Shown here piece after piece: positions 55,338 through 63,573 of a DNA stretch of 64,000 nucleotides (position 1 is its first letter; each line of letters begins with the position of its first letter). Both the position numbers and the translations under genes were made by a program. The notes beneath the pieces were generated by a model, which did no database searches, was not told the DNA's origin, and saw only the letters and a list, made by a program, of their open reading frames with translations. The stretch spans positions 81,645-145,644 of the forward strand of contig DHOR01000047.1 of NCBI GenBank assembly GCA_002409995.1, in the 5' to 3' direction. The DNA comes from Hungatella sp. UBA5385 (GTDB taxonomy: Bacteria > Bacillota > Clostridia > Lachnospirales > Lachnospiraceae).

Positions 55338-55374
55338 AAGCACTGTATATTTATTTTACTAAAATACAGTGCTT
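55338..55374. terminator. Hairpin, terminator-like
   Basis: AAGCACTGTAT pairs with ATACAGTGCTT, followed on the plus strand by AACGTTTTTTC. No intact plus-strand gene ends nearby, so it may be left over from the lost genes. Confidence 0.6.
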
Positions 55375-55396
55375 AACGTTTTTTCTACAGTGTGAG

Positions 55397-55416
55397 GCAA
55401 GCATTAAATTGCTTGC
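55397..55416. terminator. Short hairpin downstream of the BMP-type gene
   Basis: GCAAGC pairs with GCTTGC around an eight-base AT loop, about 100 bp past the minus-strand stop at 55519. It is weak. Bases 55420-55518 hold no convincing gene. Confidence 0.35.
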
Positions 55417-55518
55417 GTTATTTTATCCTATGTTCGTCTCCTCTAATTTACGGCGGAGCTCTCCCAGTTCTTTATCCGACTCTTCCTTATGGTGAGTCGG
55501 TCCATACTTTCATGCTGC

Positions 55519-56535
55519 TTATTTATCTTCTGTAAACCAATCTGTTAACTTCACCTTTCCTTCCAAGAAATCCATAGTTCCCCGGTCTACTTCTTCTATC
55601 AGAGTCTCAGAAGTTCCATCTGGATAAACAGGCACAAAGATACCTTCCTGAATTCCTACTTCATGCACCCGGTTTCCCTTCAATTCTCCATCCAGATATT
55701 GGCTTACGGTCCAGCTATAGAGAGAACCAAAGTCAAAACAAATGGAAGCGGATACGATTCCCGGTCCTAAGTCATTCTGATTATCGGAAAAACCAATTAC
55801 CTTAACATTCTTTTCCTTGGCAGCCTGTATACAGCCAAGTCCTACTTCATTGGCATAGATAAACAGGGTATCTGCTCCACTGTCAATCATCTGTTCTGCC
55901 ATTTTTCTCCCCAGTTCAACATTAGACCAGCTATTTGCATAACTTCTCAGCGCCTGGGGATTATTAATTCCTCTTCTGCCTGCAATTTCCAGAGCATTTT
56001 TTTCATAGACATCTAAAAGGTTCTCCATAGGAGTGTTGGGATAACCGGCAATAATACCAAATGTTCCGCTCTCAGTCACATTACCTGCAATAATTGATGC
56101 CAGGTAGCTGGCTTCATACTCTTTGGGAAAAACCGGTGCTACATTCCGTCCGTCACAAAATGAACCGTTTACAACGCAGAATGTTGTCTTAGGAAATTCC
56201 TGAGCTACTACAGACACCACATTATCAAACTGGGCCCCTGCTGCCATTATAAGTCCATATCCTTCACTGGCATATTTACGCAAAACAGACTCAAAATCAC
56301 TTTCTGCCACGTCTTCCACACACTCTAAATTTACTCCCAGTGTTTCCCGGCACTTTAAAATTCCTTCGTAATTTATCTTGTTCCAGCTCTGGTCCTCAAT
56401 CATTCCCGGAAGGATAGCAACCATCTGGGGAGGAGTATCTCCAGCCTTTCCTATATTCTTTTCCTTTGGACTGCAGCCGCCAGCAGATAATATAACCAGC
56501 ACTGCTGCCAGCATCAGAAAACGCTGAATCCTCAT
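55519..56535 (-). CDS. BMP-family (PnrA/Med-like) lipoprotein
   Basis: 338 residues with lipobox AGGC (Cys21) and a basic membrane protein fold (GMIEDQSWNKINYEGIL; YGLIMAAGAQFDNVV; GTFGIIAGYPNTPMENLLDVYE). Members studied bind purine nucleosides outside the cell. It is last of the hydantoin/dihydropyrimidine operon but has no ABC partners here, so it might sense or pre-bind a nucleobase-like ligand for the kinase or another importer. GGGAGG precedes the start. Confidence 0.85.
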   Translation of the reverse strand: MRIQRFLMLAAVLVILSAGGCSPKEKNIGKAGDTPPQMVAILPGMIEDQSWNKINYEGILKCRETLGVNLECVEDVAESDFESVLRKYASEGYGLIMAAGAQFDNVVSVVAQEFPKTTFCVVNGSFCDGRNVAPVFPKEYEASYLASIIAGNVTESGTFGIIAGYPNTPMENLLDVYEKNALEIAGRRGINNPQALRSYANSWSNVELGRKMAEQMIDSGADTLFIYANEVGLGCIQAAKEKNVKVIGFSDNQNDLGPGIVSASICFDFGSLYSWTVSQYLDGELKGNRVHEVGIQEGIFVPVYPDGTSETLIEEVDRGTMDFLEGKVKLTDWFTEDK

Positions 56536-56561
56536 TATTTACCACCTCCCAGATGAAACTT

Positions 56562-57941
56562 TTACAAGACCGGTTGTGCCTTTCTGTGAATAAAGCGGCC
56601 TGCACCCTTTTCTCCTTTGAATACATTTCCTTCAGCCACAATCCGGCCTCTCTGCATTACCATATCTATCTGACCCTTAACCTTCAAGCCCTCATATGCT
56701 GTATAATCCACAGCACTGTGCATACGATCATGAGTTATCACATAATCTGCCTCAGGGTTAATTATAACCAAATCACCATCCGATCCCGGCTGGAGAATTC
56801 CTTTCTCAGGATATAACCCATATATCTTTGCCGGGTTTGTACATAAAGTTTCAACCAAACGATTGATACTAATCCGGTTCTTCATTACACCCTCAGAAAA
56901 CATAACAGACAACCTCTCTTCTACTCCCGGTGCTCCGTTAGGACAATTGACAAAATTCTCTTTACCAAGCTGTTTTTCTTTATTGTAGTTAAATGGACAA
57001 TGATCTGTGGCTACAACCTGAATTTCCCCTGAAGCTACCCCTTCCCACAATCGTTCACAATCTTCTTTTGTCCGAAGAGGCGGGGACATAACGTATTTCA
57101 GTCCATCTTCATCCATATATTTATCCTCAGTTAATGTCAGATACTGGGTGCATGTCTCTACATAGATATTCTTCTGCCCCTTATTTCTGGCAGCCAACAC
57201 TTCTTCAAGACTTTCCTTGCAGGACAGGTGAACAATGTAGACTGGTGCATCACCTGCAAGGCGTGCCAGATTAAGCACTCTTGCAACAGCCTCAGCTTCA
57301 GCCAGATTTGGTCTGCTCTTAGCGTGATAGATAGGGCTGGTTTTTCCACTTTCACTGTACAGTTTGCGGTAGTATTCTACCACTTCATGGTTCTCACAGT
57401 GAAATGCAGTAACTCCTCCCAGCTCCTTCATGCGTTTTAGCACCTGCAGTGCCTCAGCATCATTCAACCGTCGGTTATAGGTAAGATAGACCTTAACACT
57501 GGGTACTCCATCCTCTATCATACCCTCCAGTTCCGAAAGGATATCCGAATTAACATGCTGGGCTGTTCCATGAAATCCGTAATCAATAACAGCCTTGCCG
57601 TCAGCCAAATGGTGATATTCATTTAATTGATAATGAAGATTACAGCCTTCGGGTCCAAATCCCATGTGATCCACAATAGATGTTGTACCGCCACATGCAG
57701 CAGCTACGGTTCCGTCATAGAAATCATCCACTGCTTTGCCGCTTCCTACCTGCAGATCCATATGTGTATGTACATCCACTCCGCCCGGAAGCACATATTT
57801 TCCATGTGCATCAATTACTAAAGCTTCCTCATCCTCCAGATTTTCTCCTATAGAGACAATCTTTTCATTTTCAATTAATATATCTGCTATATATGTTTCA
57901 CTCGGTGATACAATCGTGCCTTGTTTGATGATTGTTTTCAT
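56562..57941 (-). CDS. hydA: Dihydropyrimidinase / D-hydantoinase
   Basis: 459 residues, cytosolic, opens cyclic amide rings of dihydropyrimidines or hydantoins. Metal ligands are visible: DVHTHMD, the carboxylatable Lys in SVKVYLTY, AFHCEN, VHLSCKE and ATDHCPF. Length and motif order are those of the family. It overlaps the permease gene by 44 bp and precedes the lipoprotein gene by 26 bp. No carbamoylase (hydC/hyuC) or dihydropyrimidine dehydrogenase follows in the window. Confidence 0.92.
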   Translation of the reverse strand: MKTIIKQGTIVSPSETYIADILIENEKIVSIGENLEDEEALVIDAHGKYVLPGGVDVHTHMDLQVGSGKAVDDFYDGTVAAACGGTTSIVDHMGFGPEGCNLHYQLNEYHHLADGKAVIDYGFHGTAQHVNSDILSELEGMIEDGVPSVKVYLTYNRRLNDAEALQVLKRMKELGGVTAFHCENHEVVEYYRKLYSESGKTSPIYHAKSRPNLAEAEAVARVLNLARLAGDAPVYIVHLSCKESLEEVLAARNKGQKNIYVETCTQYLTLTEDKYMDEDGLKYVMSPPLRTKEDCERLWEGVASGEIQVVATDHCPFNYNKEKQLGKENFVNCPNGAPGVEERLSVMFSEGVMKNRISINRLVETLCTNPAKIYGLYPEKGILQPGSDGDLVIINPEADYVITHDRMHSAVDYTAYEGLKVKGQIDMVMQRGRIVAEGNVFKGEKGAGRFIHRKAQPVL

Positions 57942-59412
57942 AGTTTGTTTCCTCTTCTCTCTTTTTTATGATTTTCAGATAGATATAATATATAAGACCT
58001 GCTCCAATACTGCCGATTACATACGCGTTATTAAACAGGAAATTCAAAGGGGCTATGTACTTTCCTGCAGCTATGACAGCCGTGACAGCCAGGAAAATGG
58101 TTATAATAGCTATATTCCATCCCCCTTTATAATAATATCTACCTCCGTCTTCCCGGTATAGATCAACCAAATCCACATGTGTTTTATGTTCAAATAAATA
58201 GGCTACCAGATAAAGTCCTGATATTGGTCCCAGCAAAGCACCTAAAAGACCGCAGACATTGTATATCAGATCATAAGCACTGGCGAGAGCATTCCATGGC
58301 TGTGCAAACAGAGCCAATACAGCAGCAATCAGTGCTGCTTTCTTATATGAAATCTTCTTGGCAAACAAGGTTGCCAGCACATTAGTAGGCGGAACTAAAT
58401 TGGCTGCCACATTAGTGGTCAGAACAGCCATAATGATAAATAATGAAAATATAATTACAATAAACGGATTGTCAAACTTGCTGACCAGAACTGCCGGTTC
58501 CCAGATTGATTCATGAAACGCAAGGGATGCTCCTGCTGTCCCGCAGATTCCTACAAAGGCTATAAAAGCTGTCATAATAGGTGCACCTGCAAGCTGTCCC
58601 GCCATCTGAGCTTTCTGGGTTTTGCAGTTCCTGGTAAAATCCGCCATGGATAGAGCAATCCCTCCGTCAAAAGCAATCATAGAAGACAGAGCAGGAAAGA
58701 ACAGTTTCCAAAAATCCGCATCAGGATTCCCCTGCAGAGAAGGTTCTGAAAGCAGCCCGGTAAGGCTCCAATCGGCTGTATACAGCCCCCATATGATAAC
58801 GATCAGGCTAAGGAGAATCAGTACCGGTGCAGCATATTTCTCCAGCTTCTGTACTGCTCCGGAACCGGACCCGGCAATATAAACATTCATCAGCCAGAAT
58901 ATAAGGAATGAGATAAATAATCCTTTAAATCCTAAATCATTCCAAAAAGGAAGGAATACTTCAAGGATTGCATTGACTGCCTGTCCTCCAATCCATGCCT
59001 GTACCCCAAACCAAAAGCAGCCCAGGATTCCTCTTATCAATGACGGTACCACAGTTCCTTTGGAGCCAAATACCATCTTACACAGCATAGGATATGTCAA
59101 ACCATACTTTGTTCCGAAGTGCCCAAGCACAACTGCAAAAATCATTACCAAAAAATGTCCCAGTACAATCGTAAACAGTGCCTCTGCCCAGGACATCCCC
59201 GATACAATCAGACCACTGGCTACCTGGTATACCGCAATGGATACCAACATTCCTATCCAAAGGTTTCCCATATCCCATGCAGACCATGTTCTTTCTCCCG
59301 CCGTCAGCGGTTTAGTCGTATCTGCATAGTTATTTTTGTGTCCCTTGATAGTTTCCACACCGTCAACTGTAAGTTCAACGATATCCCCATTTTGTATTTG
59401 TTGCTTGTTCAT
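57898..59412 (-). CDS. NCS1-family nucleobase/hydantoin permease
   Basis: Start at MNKQQIQNGD (59412) after GGAGGG. 504 residues, about 12 membrane helices. TWSAWDMGNLWIGM is the NCS1 N-terminal motif, followed by FGVQAWIGGQAVNAIL and ADFTRNCKT. The family takes up cytosine, allantoin, uracil or hydantoins with Na+ or H+. Next to the hydantoinase gene, a hydantoin or dihydropyrimidine substrate is the natural inference. Its tail is unusually long and overlaps the next gene. Confidence 0.92.
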   Translation of the reverse strand: MNKQQIQNGDIVELTVDGVETIKGHKNNYADTTKPLTAGERTWSAWDMGNLWIGMLVSIAVYQVASGLIVSGMSWAEALFTIVLGHFLVMIFAVVLGHFGTKYGLTYPMLCKMVFGSKGTVVPSLIRGILGCFWFGVQAWIGGQAVNAILEVFLPFWNDLGFKGLFISFLIFWLMNVYIAGSGSGAVQKLEKYAAPVLILLSLIVIIWGLYTADWSLTGLLSEPSLQGNPDADFWKLFFPALSSMIAFDGGIALSMADFTRNCKTQKAQMAGQLAGAPIMTAFIAFVGICGTAGASLAFHESIWEPAVLVSKFDNPFIVIIFSLFIIMAVLTTNVAANLVPPTNVLATLFAKKISYKKAALIAAVLALFAQPWNALASAYDLIYNVCGLLGALLGPISGLYLVAYLFEHKTHVDLVDLYREDGGRYYYKGGWNIAIITIFLAVTAVIAAGKYIAPLNFLFNNAYVIGSIGAGLIYYIYLKIIKKREEETNYENNHQTRHDCITE

Positions 59413-59532
59413 AGATTTACCCTCCATCTTTCTAAAGACTGGATTTTTCTCCAAAAGTCCTCTTTTTTAGCACACTTTAATTTTAGTGTAAAACAGATAA
59501 CTTTCAATGTGGTAAATCTACTGTTTTGTCTA

Positions 59533-60258
59533 TTATTTTACTTTTCTGTTGCGATACTCATTGGGAGTCATGCCATATTGCTTCTTAAACATGCTGCTGA
59601 AGTACCTTGCTTCACCAAAACCTACCAACTCAGCCACCTCCCCAATCTTGTATTCGGGCTGCTGAAGATATCTTCTGGCTTTATCAAGACGGTATTCCGT
59701 TATATATTCGGATATATTCTTTCCTGTATGGCGTTTAAAAAGCTCGGATAAATAGTTGGGTGAAAGGTAAAGCTCTGCAGCTATACTTTTCAGGCTGATT
59801 TTCCTGGAATAATTGAGGGCAATATAATCCATGGATTTTTGAACCATGAGATTGGTTACCTCCAGTTTTTCCTCTTGTTGATCTTGTTTTTCTGACAATT
59901 TCCGTTCAATTTCTTCCAGAGCCTTAAACAGCTCCAGTTTTTTTGTAGGCTTTGTCAAATAACGTGTTACCCCCAGTTCAATAGCCCTCTGCGCGAATCC
60001 AAAATCACTGTACCCGCTGAGTATAATTATATAGGCATCCTGGTCAGCCTCTTTCAGCCGGTCAATCATATCAAGACCATTTATTTCAGGCATCCTGATA
60101 TCCGTGATGATTACGTCCGGACTCTTCACTGCCATATTCTTAAGTGCATCCATGGCATCTCCATAAACACCAATCACATGCCAGTTTTTCCTGCCATCCA
60201 GCAGCTTACTAAGCCCATTACGGATTTTGGGCTCATCATCTACAATTACAATATCCAT
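59533..60258 (-). CDS. Response regulator, YesN/AraC family (short form)
   Basis: 241 residues: receiver with Asp53 in ITDIRMPEIN and Lys in LTKPTKKLEL, then an AraC double HTH (LKSIAAELYLSPNYLSELFKR and VAELVGFGEARYFSSMFKKQ). It follows the kinase gene by 12 bp. The transport gene starts 120 bp downstream, so the regulator probably activates that promoter or the genes are one transcript. Confidence 0.93.
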   Translation of the reverse strand: MDIVIVDDEPKIRNGLSKLLDGRKNWHVIGVYGDAMDALKNMAVKSPDVIITDIRMPEINGLDMIDRLKEADQDAYIIILSGYSDFGFAQRAIELGVTRYLTKPTKKLELFKALEEIERKLSEKQDQQEEKLEVTNLMVQKSMDYIALNYSRKISLKSIAAELYLSPNYLSELFKRHTGKNISEYITEYRLDKARRYLQQPEYKIGEVAELVGFGEARYFSSMFKKQYGMTPNEYRNRKVK

Positions 60259-60270
60259 ATATTCACATCC

Positions 60271-62037
60271 CTAATCTGACATTTTCTTACTTCCCGGTAA
60301 CAGAAGATTGACCGTAGTACCTTCATGCAATCTGCTCTCAATGGTTATTCCATACCCTTCTCCATAGTGCAGGAGAAGCCGTCGGTGAACATTTCGCATT
60401 CCTATGCTGTCTTTTCCCCCGGTCTCTCCATATATCAGAGACCTGCACCGTTTCAATTCATCCTCATCCATTCCATTACCATTATCCTGTATTTTCACCC
60501 TTAAATCATGTTCCTCAATCCATGCGGTAATTCGTATTTCTCCCCCATCCTTCTGAGGTTCCACTCCATGCAGGATGGCATTTTCTATAATAGGCTGCAG
60601 AATTAATTTGGGCACCAGACAGCCTCGTGCTTCATCCTGTATCTTAAGGGTGGCCGTAAGACGTTCCTCCAGCCTGTTTTTCTGTATGCAAAGGTAACTT
60701 TCTATGTACTGGATTTCTTCATCCAGAGATACAAGCACATCTTTACCATGTATTGAATATTTCAGTATATCCCCCAGAGATACAACTACATCACTGATGT
60801 CATCAGCTCCTATATCTATTAACATCCAGTTAATGGAATCCAGAGTATTGTACAGAAAATGTGGATTAATCTGTGACTGAAGCGCCTCCAGTTCAGCATT
60901 CTTCTGAGCGATCTTCTCCTGATAAACCTCCTTCACCAGATGATCAATACGTCTGACCATAAAATTGAAGGAAGCTGTAAGACGTCCTATCTCATCTAGG
61001 CTGCCATGATCAACCTGTATTCCAAAATCCCCTTCCTCAACCTTCTTCATCGCATTCATCAGATTACCAATAGGTCTGGTAAAAGTATAGGAAATGAGAA
61101 AAATAACAATAGCAGCCAGCAAAACTGCAGCAAGTACTAAAGTAAATACTTCCCTCTGCAGTTCCCTTGCCTGAGGAAAGAAGTCATTCAGGGAAACAAT
61201 TGAAAATGTTTTCCAACCAGTAACTCCATTGTACTGCCCACATACATAATAATCCTTCCCTTCCCAATGCAGTTCAAACTTCCTTATCCCCTGGTTAAAG
61301 GTTCGCTCAATCTCAGTAAGCCATACATGCTCCAAATTCTTATTGGTGGAAACTATATCTCCATTTTGGTCTGCTATCAGGGTATACTGATTGGGAAACA
61401 TGCTGTGGCTGCTCAGAAGAAGATTGCTGAATACATCCGGATTCAGTTCAATCACCAACATACCGGCAGCCTGACCTGTGGTTAATCCTTCATCTGTATC
61501 CGGTACATTCACTGCACGAACCATAGTCACTACATTCTCTCCTGAATCCTGACAGAGCGGCCGGCCAATGCCCAGCCATGTCTCACGATCCCTCCGTGAC
61601 TGAGCAGCCTGTACACACTCATCAAGGCGCTCCTGATCCACCTTCCCTTCTTGCGGTAGGTAACTGTAACGAATCTGCCTATCCATATCAATAATATGAA
61701 TATCAGACACCGCTATAAAGACTCCGGCAAAATTGCCGAACCACTCATCAATATAATCCCACTGTCTCTCTGTAACACTGCCAGCCTCCAGCAATTCCAG
61801 TACTGTCTGGTTATGGCTGGTATTCTCAGCCAGGCGTATAACCTGGAGTACCCAGGTATTAATATTAATATCTATTCGATTAATGGTGTCAGCCATCTCA
61901 CTTTTTTTATTAGAATATACAATCTCTTTTGCATCACGGTATGAGAAATAACCGATACAAAATCCTAAAACAACAATCAGCACTGTAAATGCTAAAATCA
62001 GCTTTTTTCTCAGAGTAATAAAGCTCACCCCCTGCAT
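60271..62037 (-). CDS. Sensor histidine kinase, YesM family with HAMP
   Basis: 588 residues. Helices near 13-32 and about 300-320 flank a large extracellular Cache-like region. A HAMP segment (RPIGNLMNAMKKVEEGDFGI, then DEIGRLTASF) follows. The kinase core has SQINPHFLYNTLDSINWM and the ATPase has DNGNGM and SIGMRNVHRRL. It is upstream of its regulator, the reverse of the order at 31777-34262. It most likely senses the hydantoin/pyrimidine-type ligand. Confidence 0.92.
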   Translation of the reverse strand: MQGVSFITLRKKLILAFTVLIVVLGFCIGYFSYRDAKEIVYSNKKSEMADTINRIDININTWVLQVIRLAENTSHNQTVLELLEAGSVTERQWDYIDEWFGNFAGVFIAVSDIHIIDMDRQIRYSYLPQEGKVDQERLDECVQAAQSRRDRETWLGIGRPLCQDSGENVVTMVRAVNVPDTDEGLTTGQAAGMLVIELNPDVFSNLLLSSHSMFPNQYTLIADQNGDIVSTNKNLEHVWLTEIERTFNQGIRKFELHWEGKDYYVCGQYNGVTGWKTFSIVSLNDFFPQARELQREVFTLVLAAVLLAAIVIFLISYTFTRPIGNLMNAMKKVEEGDFGIQVDHGSLDEIGRLTASFNFMVRRIDHLVKEVYQEKIAQKNAELEALQSQINPHFLYNTLDSINWMLIDIGADDISDVVVSLGDILKYSIHGKDVLVSLDEEIQYIESYLCIQKNRLEERLTATLKIQDEARGCLVPKLILQPIIENAILHGVEPQKDGGEIRITAWIEEHDLRVKIQDNGNGMDEDELKRCRSLIYGETGGKDSIGMRNVHRRLLLHYGEGYGITIESRLHEGTTVNLLLPGSKKMSD

Positions 62038-62132
62038 ATAATATCCCTGTGGGAATCTTTTTCTTAATTATATCCTATCCAGAAGTGTAATACTACCGGG
62101 ATTTTATTTCTGACCTTTTCTTAAAACAATAC

Positions 62133-62167
62133 AAAAGCAGCCACCCCACAACGGCACGGCTGCTTTT
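62133..62167 (-). terminator. Terminator after asp23
   Basis: AAAAGCAGCC pairs with GGCTGCTTTT, followed on the minus strand by GUAUUGUUUU. It lies 27 bp past the asp23 stop and marks the right edge of the inserted catabolic region. Confidence 0.85.
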
Positions 62168-62193
62168 ACCATACAATATTCCTGCTAATCCAA

Positions 62194-62583
62194 TTACTTA
62201 TTATTCTCTTCCAATGCTACCCCGGCAATCTTAATATTCACATCAAGAACTGTTAATCCGGTCATATTCTCAATAGCATTCTGTACCTTTTCCTGAACCT
62301 TCTCGCTTACAACCGGAATGCTGTAGCCATACTTAATATTCAGGGAAATGTCAACAGATACGTGTTCCTCTGTCACATCCACCTTAACGCCCTTGGACAA
62401 ATTCTTCATGCCCAGTTTTCCTACCAGCTCGTTGGTTATATTGCCAGCCATGGAATCTACGCCGTCTACCTCAGTAGCAGCTAAACCTGCAATAATAGCA
62501 ACAACCTCGTCTGCAATCTGTACTTCACCTATTTTATCTTTTTCATAAACTTTATGAGTATTTCTGTTTTCTGTCTCTGCCAT
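62194..62583 (-). CDS. Asp23/Gls24 family envelope stress protein
   Basis: 129 residues with the Asp23 core EVQIADEVVAIIAGLAATEV then VEGV-like DGVDSMAGN, VSVDISLNIKYGYSIPVVSEKV and VNIKIAGVAL. In B. subtilis the counterpart YqhY sits between the accBC genes and nusB. Here it follows spoIIIAH but is cut off from nusB by about 50 kb. It has its own promoter at 62638-62666 and a terminator after it. Confidence 0.94.
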   Translation of the reverse strand: MAETENRNTHKVYEKDKIGEVQIADEVVAIIAGLAATEVDGVDSMAGNITNELVGKLGMKNLSKGVKVDVTEEHVSVDISLNIKYGYSIPVVSEKVQEKVQNAIENMTGLTVLDVNIKIAGVALEENNK

Positions 62584-62637
62584 AATAGTAGACCTCCTGT
62601 TTTCTAATCTATCTCACTAATACTTGGATTATAGACT

Positions 62638-62666
62638 ATTATAGCAAAGACAATCAAAGTTTGCAA
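62638..62666 (-). promoter_or_regulatory. Sigma-A promoter of asp23
   Basis: TTGCAA and TATAAT with a 17-bp spacer on the minus strand, about 55 bp before the asp23 start. A second TATAAT lies a few bases downstream. Confidence 0.75.
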
Positions 62667-62690
62667 AACATTTTTCATATGCAGATGTTC

Positions 62691-63557
62691 CTATTCCTCC
62701 AGTTTCATCAGAGTAATCACAATATTCTCTGCGCCTAATTCTGTTTTACGTTTTACGATGTCCTCAATTTGAGCTCTCTGAGGATCGGTGATGCTGGAAG
62801 CATTGATCACTACATCAACCTTTCCGTTGGATACACTGACTACAGGGTCAGCAAAACCTTTTGCGAGAAGAAGGGTTTCTGCTGCATTTTCCTTTTCAGA
62901 AATAGCGGTCATTTCAATCATTTCCTGGATTGCATCCTGTTTTGCAGCCTCTTCAATATTGGGGTTGTTGATCAGGTTCATGAGGGTTTCTTTATTTCTT
63001 GCTCTGACCTGTTCCCTGCTTAGCTGAACATTTGATATGTAATCAGTAACACTCATTCCGCTGGTGAGTACAGCTTCACCTGGATTTTCCAGACCTGTTT
63101 CAGCAGAAATATCACCTGCAGTTTCATTGGCTGCCAGCTGCTCTCCTGCGGGAGCTGTAGTATTTTCTGCTACTTCTGTGCCATCTGCTGTTGTTTCACC
63201 TGTTACTTCATCCTGATTGTCAACCACTGTAGTTCCTGTTCCGTCTTCTGCTGCAGCAAGTTTGTCAATATCCTCGGCATCCTGATCAAGGCTTGCTATG
63301 TCCTGGTAATCCTCACCTAACAGAGCCTGGTTCTCAGCCAGTAGATCCTCATCTGAAATGTCAGTGATTCCCGCTTCATATACATCGGTTCCTGAGGCAA
63401 TCTCCTGTTTTCCGGCATAGTTTAAATAACCGGCTGCTGCTATCATCACGGCCAATGTAGTAATGATAATCTGGTTTCTTCTGAACAGTTTTTTCATATT
63501 CATTTTCTTTGGGGTTCCTGGAACCTTTGATTCAATCTTTTCTTTCCAATTTCTCAT
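62691..63557 (-). CDS. spoIIIAH: Stage III sporulation protein AH
   Basis: Start at MRNWKEKI (63557) after AAGGAG; a GTG three codons earlier is too close to that site. 288 residues: cytoplasmic Lys-rich start, one membrane helix (about 29-47), a long acidic Thr/Ala-rich linker and a C-terminal ring-building domain (REQVRARNKETLMNLINNPN; SSITDPQRAQIEDIVKRK). SpoIIIAH binds forespore SpoIIQ to form the feeding-tube channel. The linker is longer than in B. subtilis (218-residue protein). Confidence 0.94.
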   Translation of the reverse strand: MRNWKEKIESKVPGTPKKMNMKKLFRRNQIIITTLAVMIAAAGYLNYAGKQEIASGTDVYEAGITDISDEDLLAENQALLGEDYQDIASLDQDAEDIDKLAAAEDGTGTTVVDNQDEVTGETTADGTEVAENTTAPAGEQLAANETAGDISAETGLENPGEAVLTSGMSVTDYISNVQLSREQVRARNKETLMNLINNPNIEEAAKQDAIQEMIEMTAISEKENAAETLLLAKGFADPVVSVSNGKVDVVINASSITDPQRAQIEDIVKRKTELGAENIVITLMKLEE

Positions 63558-63573
63558 TCCTGACACTCCTTCT

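Noticed and set aside
55423..55503. Short minus-strand frame with a Glu/Lys-rich helix (HKEESDKELGELRRKLEE)
   Set aside because: It looks protein-like, but is too short, has no start or ribosome site and cannot be assigned; it may be another relic.
59119..59751. 210-codon plus-strand frame across the NCS1 permease and regulator
   Set aside because: It spans the ends of two real minus-strand genes and shows no family resemblance.
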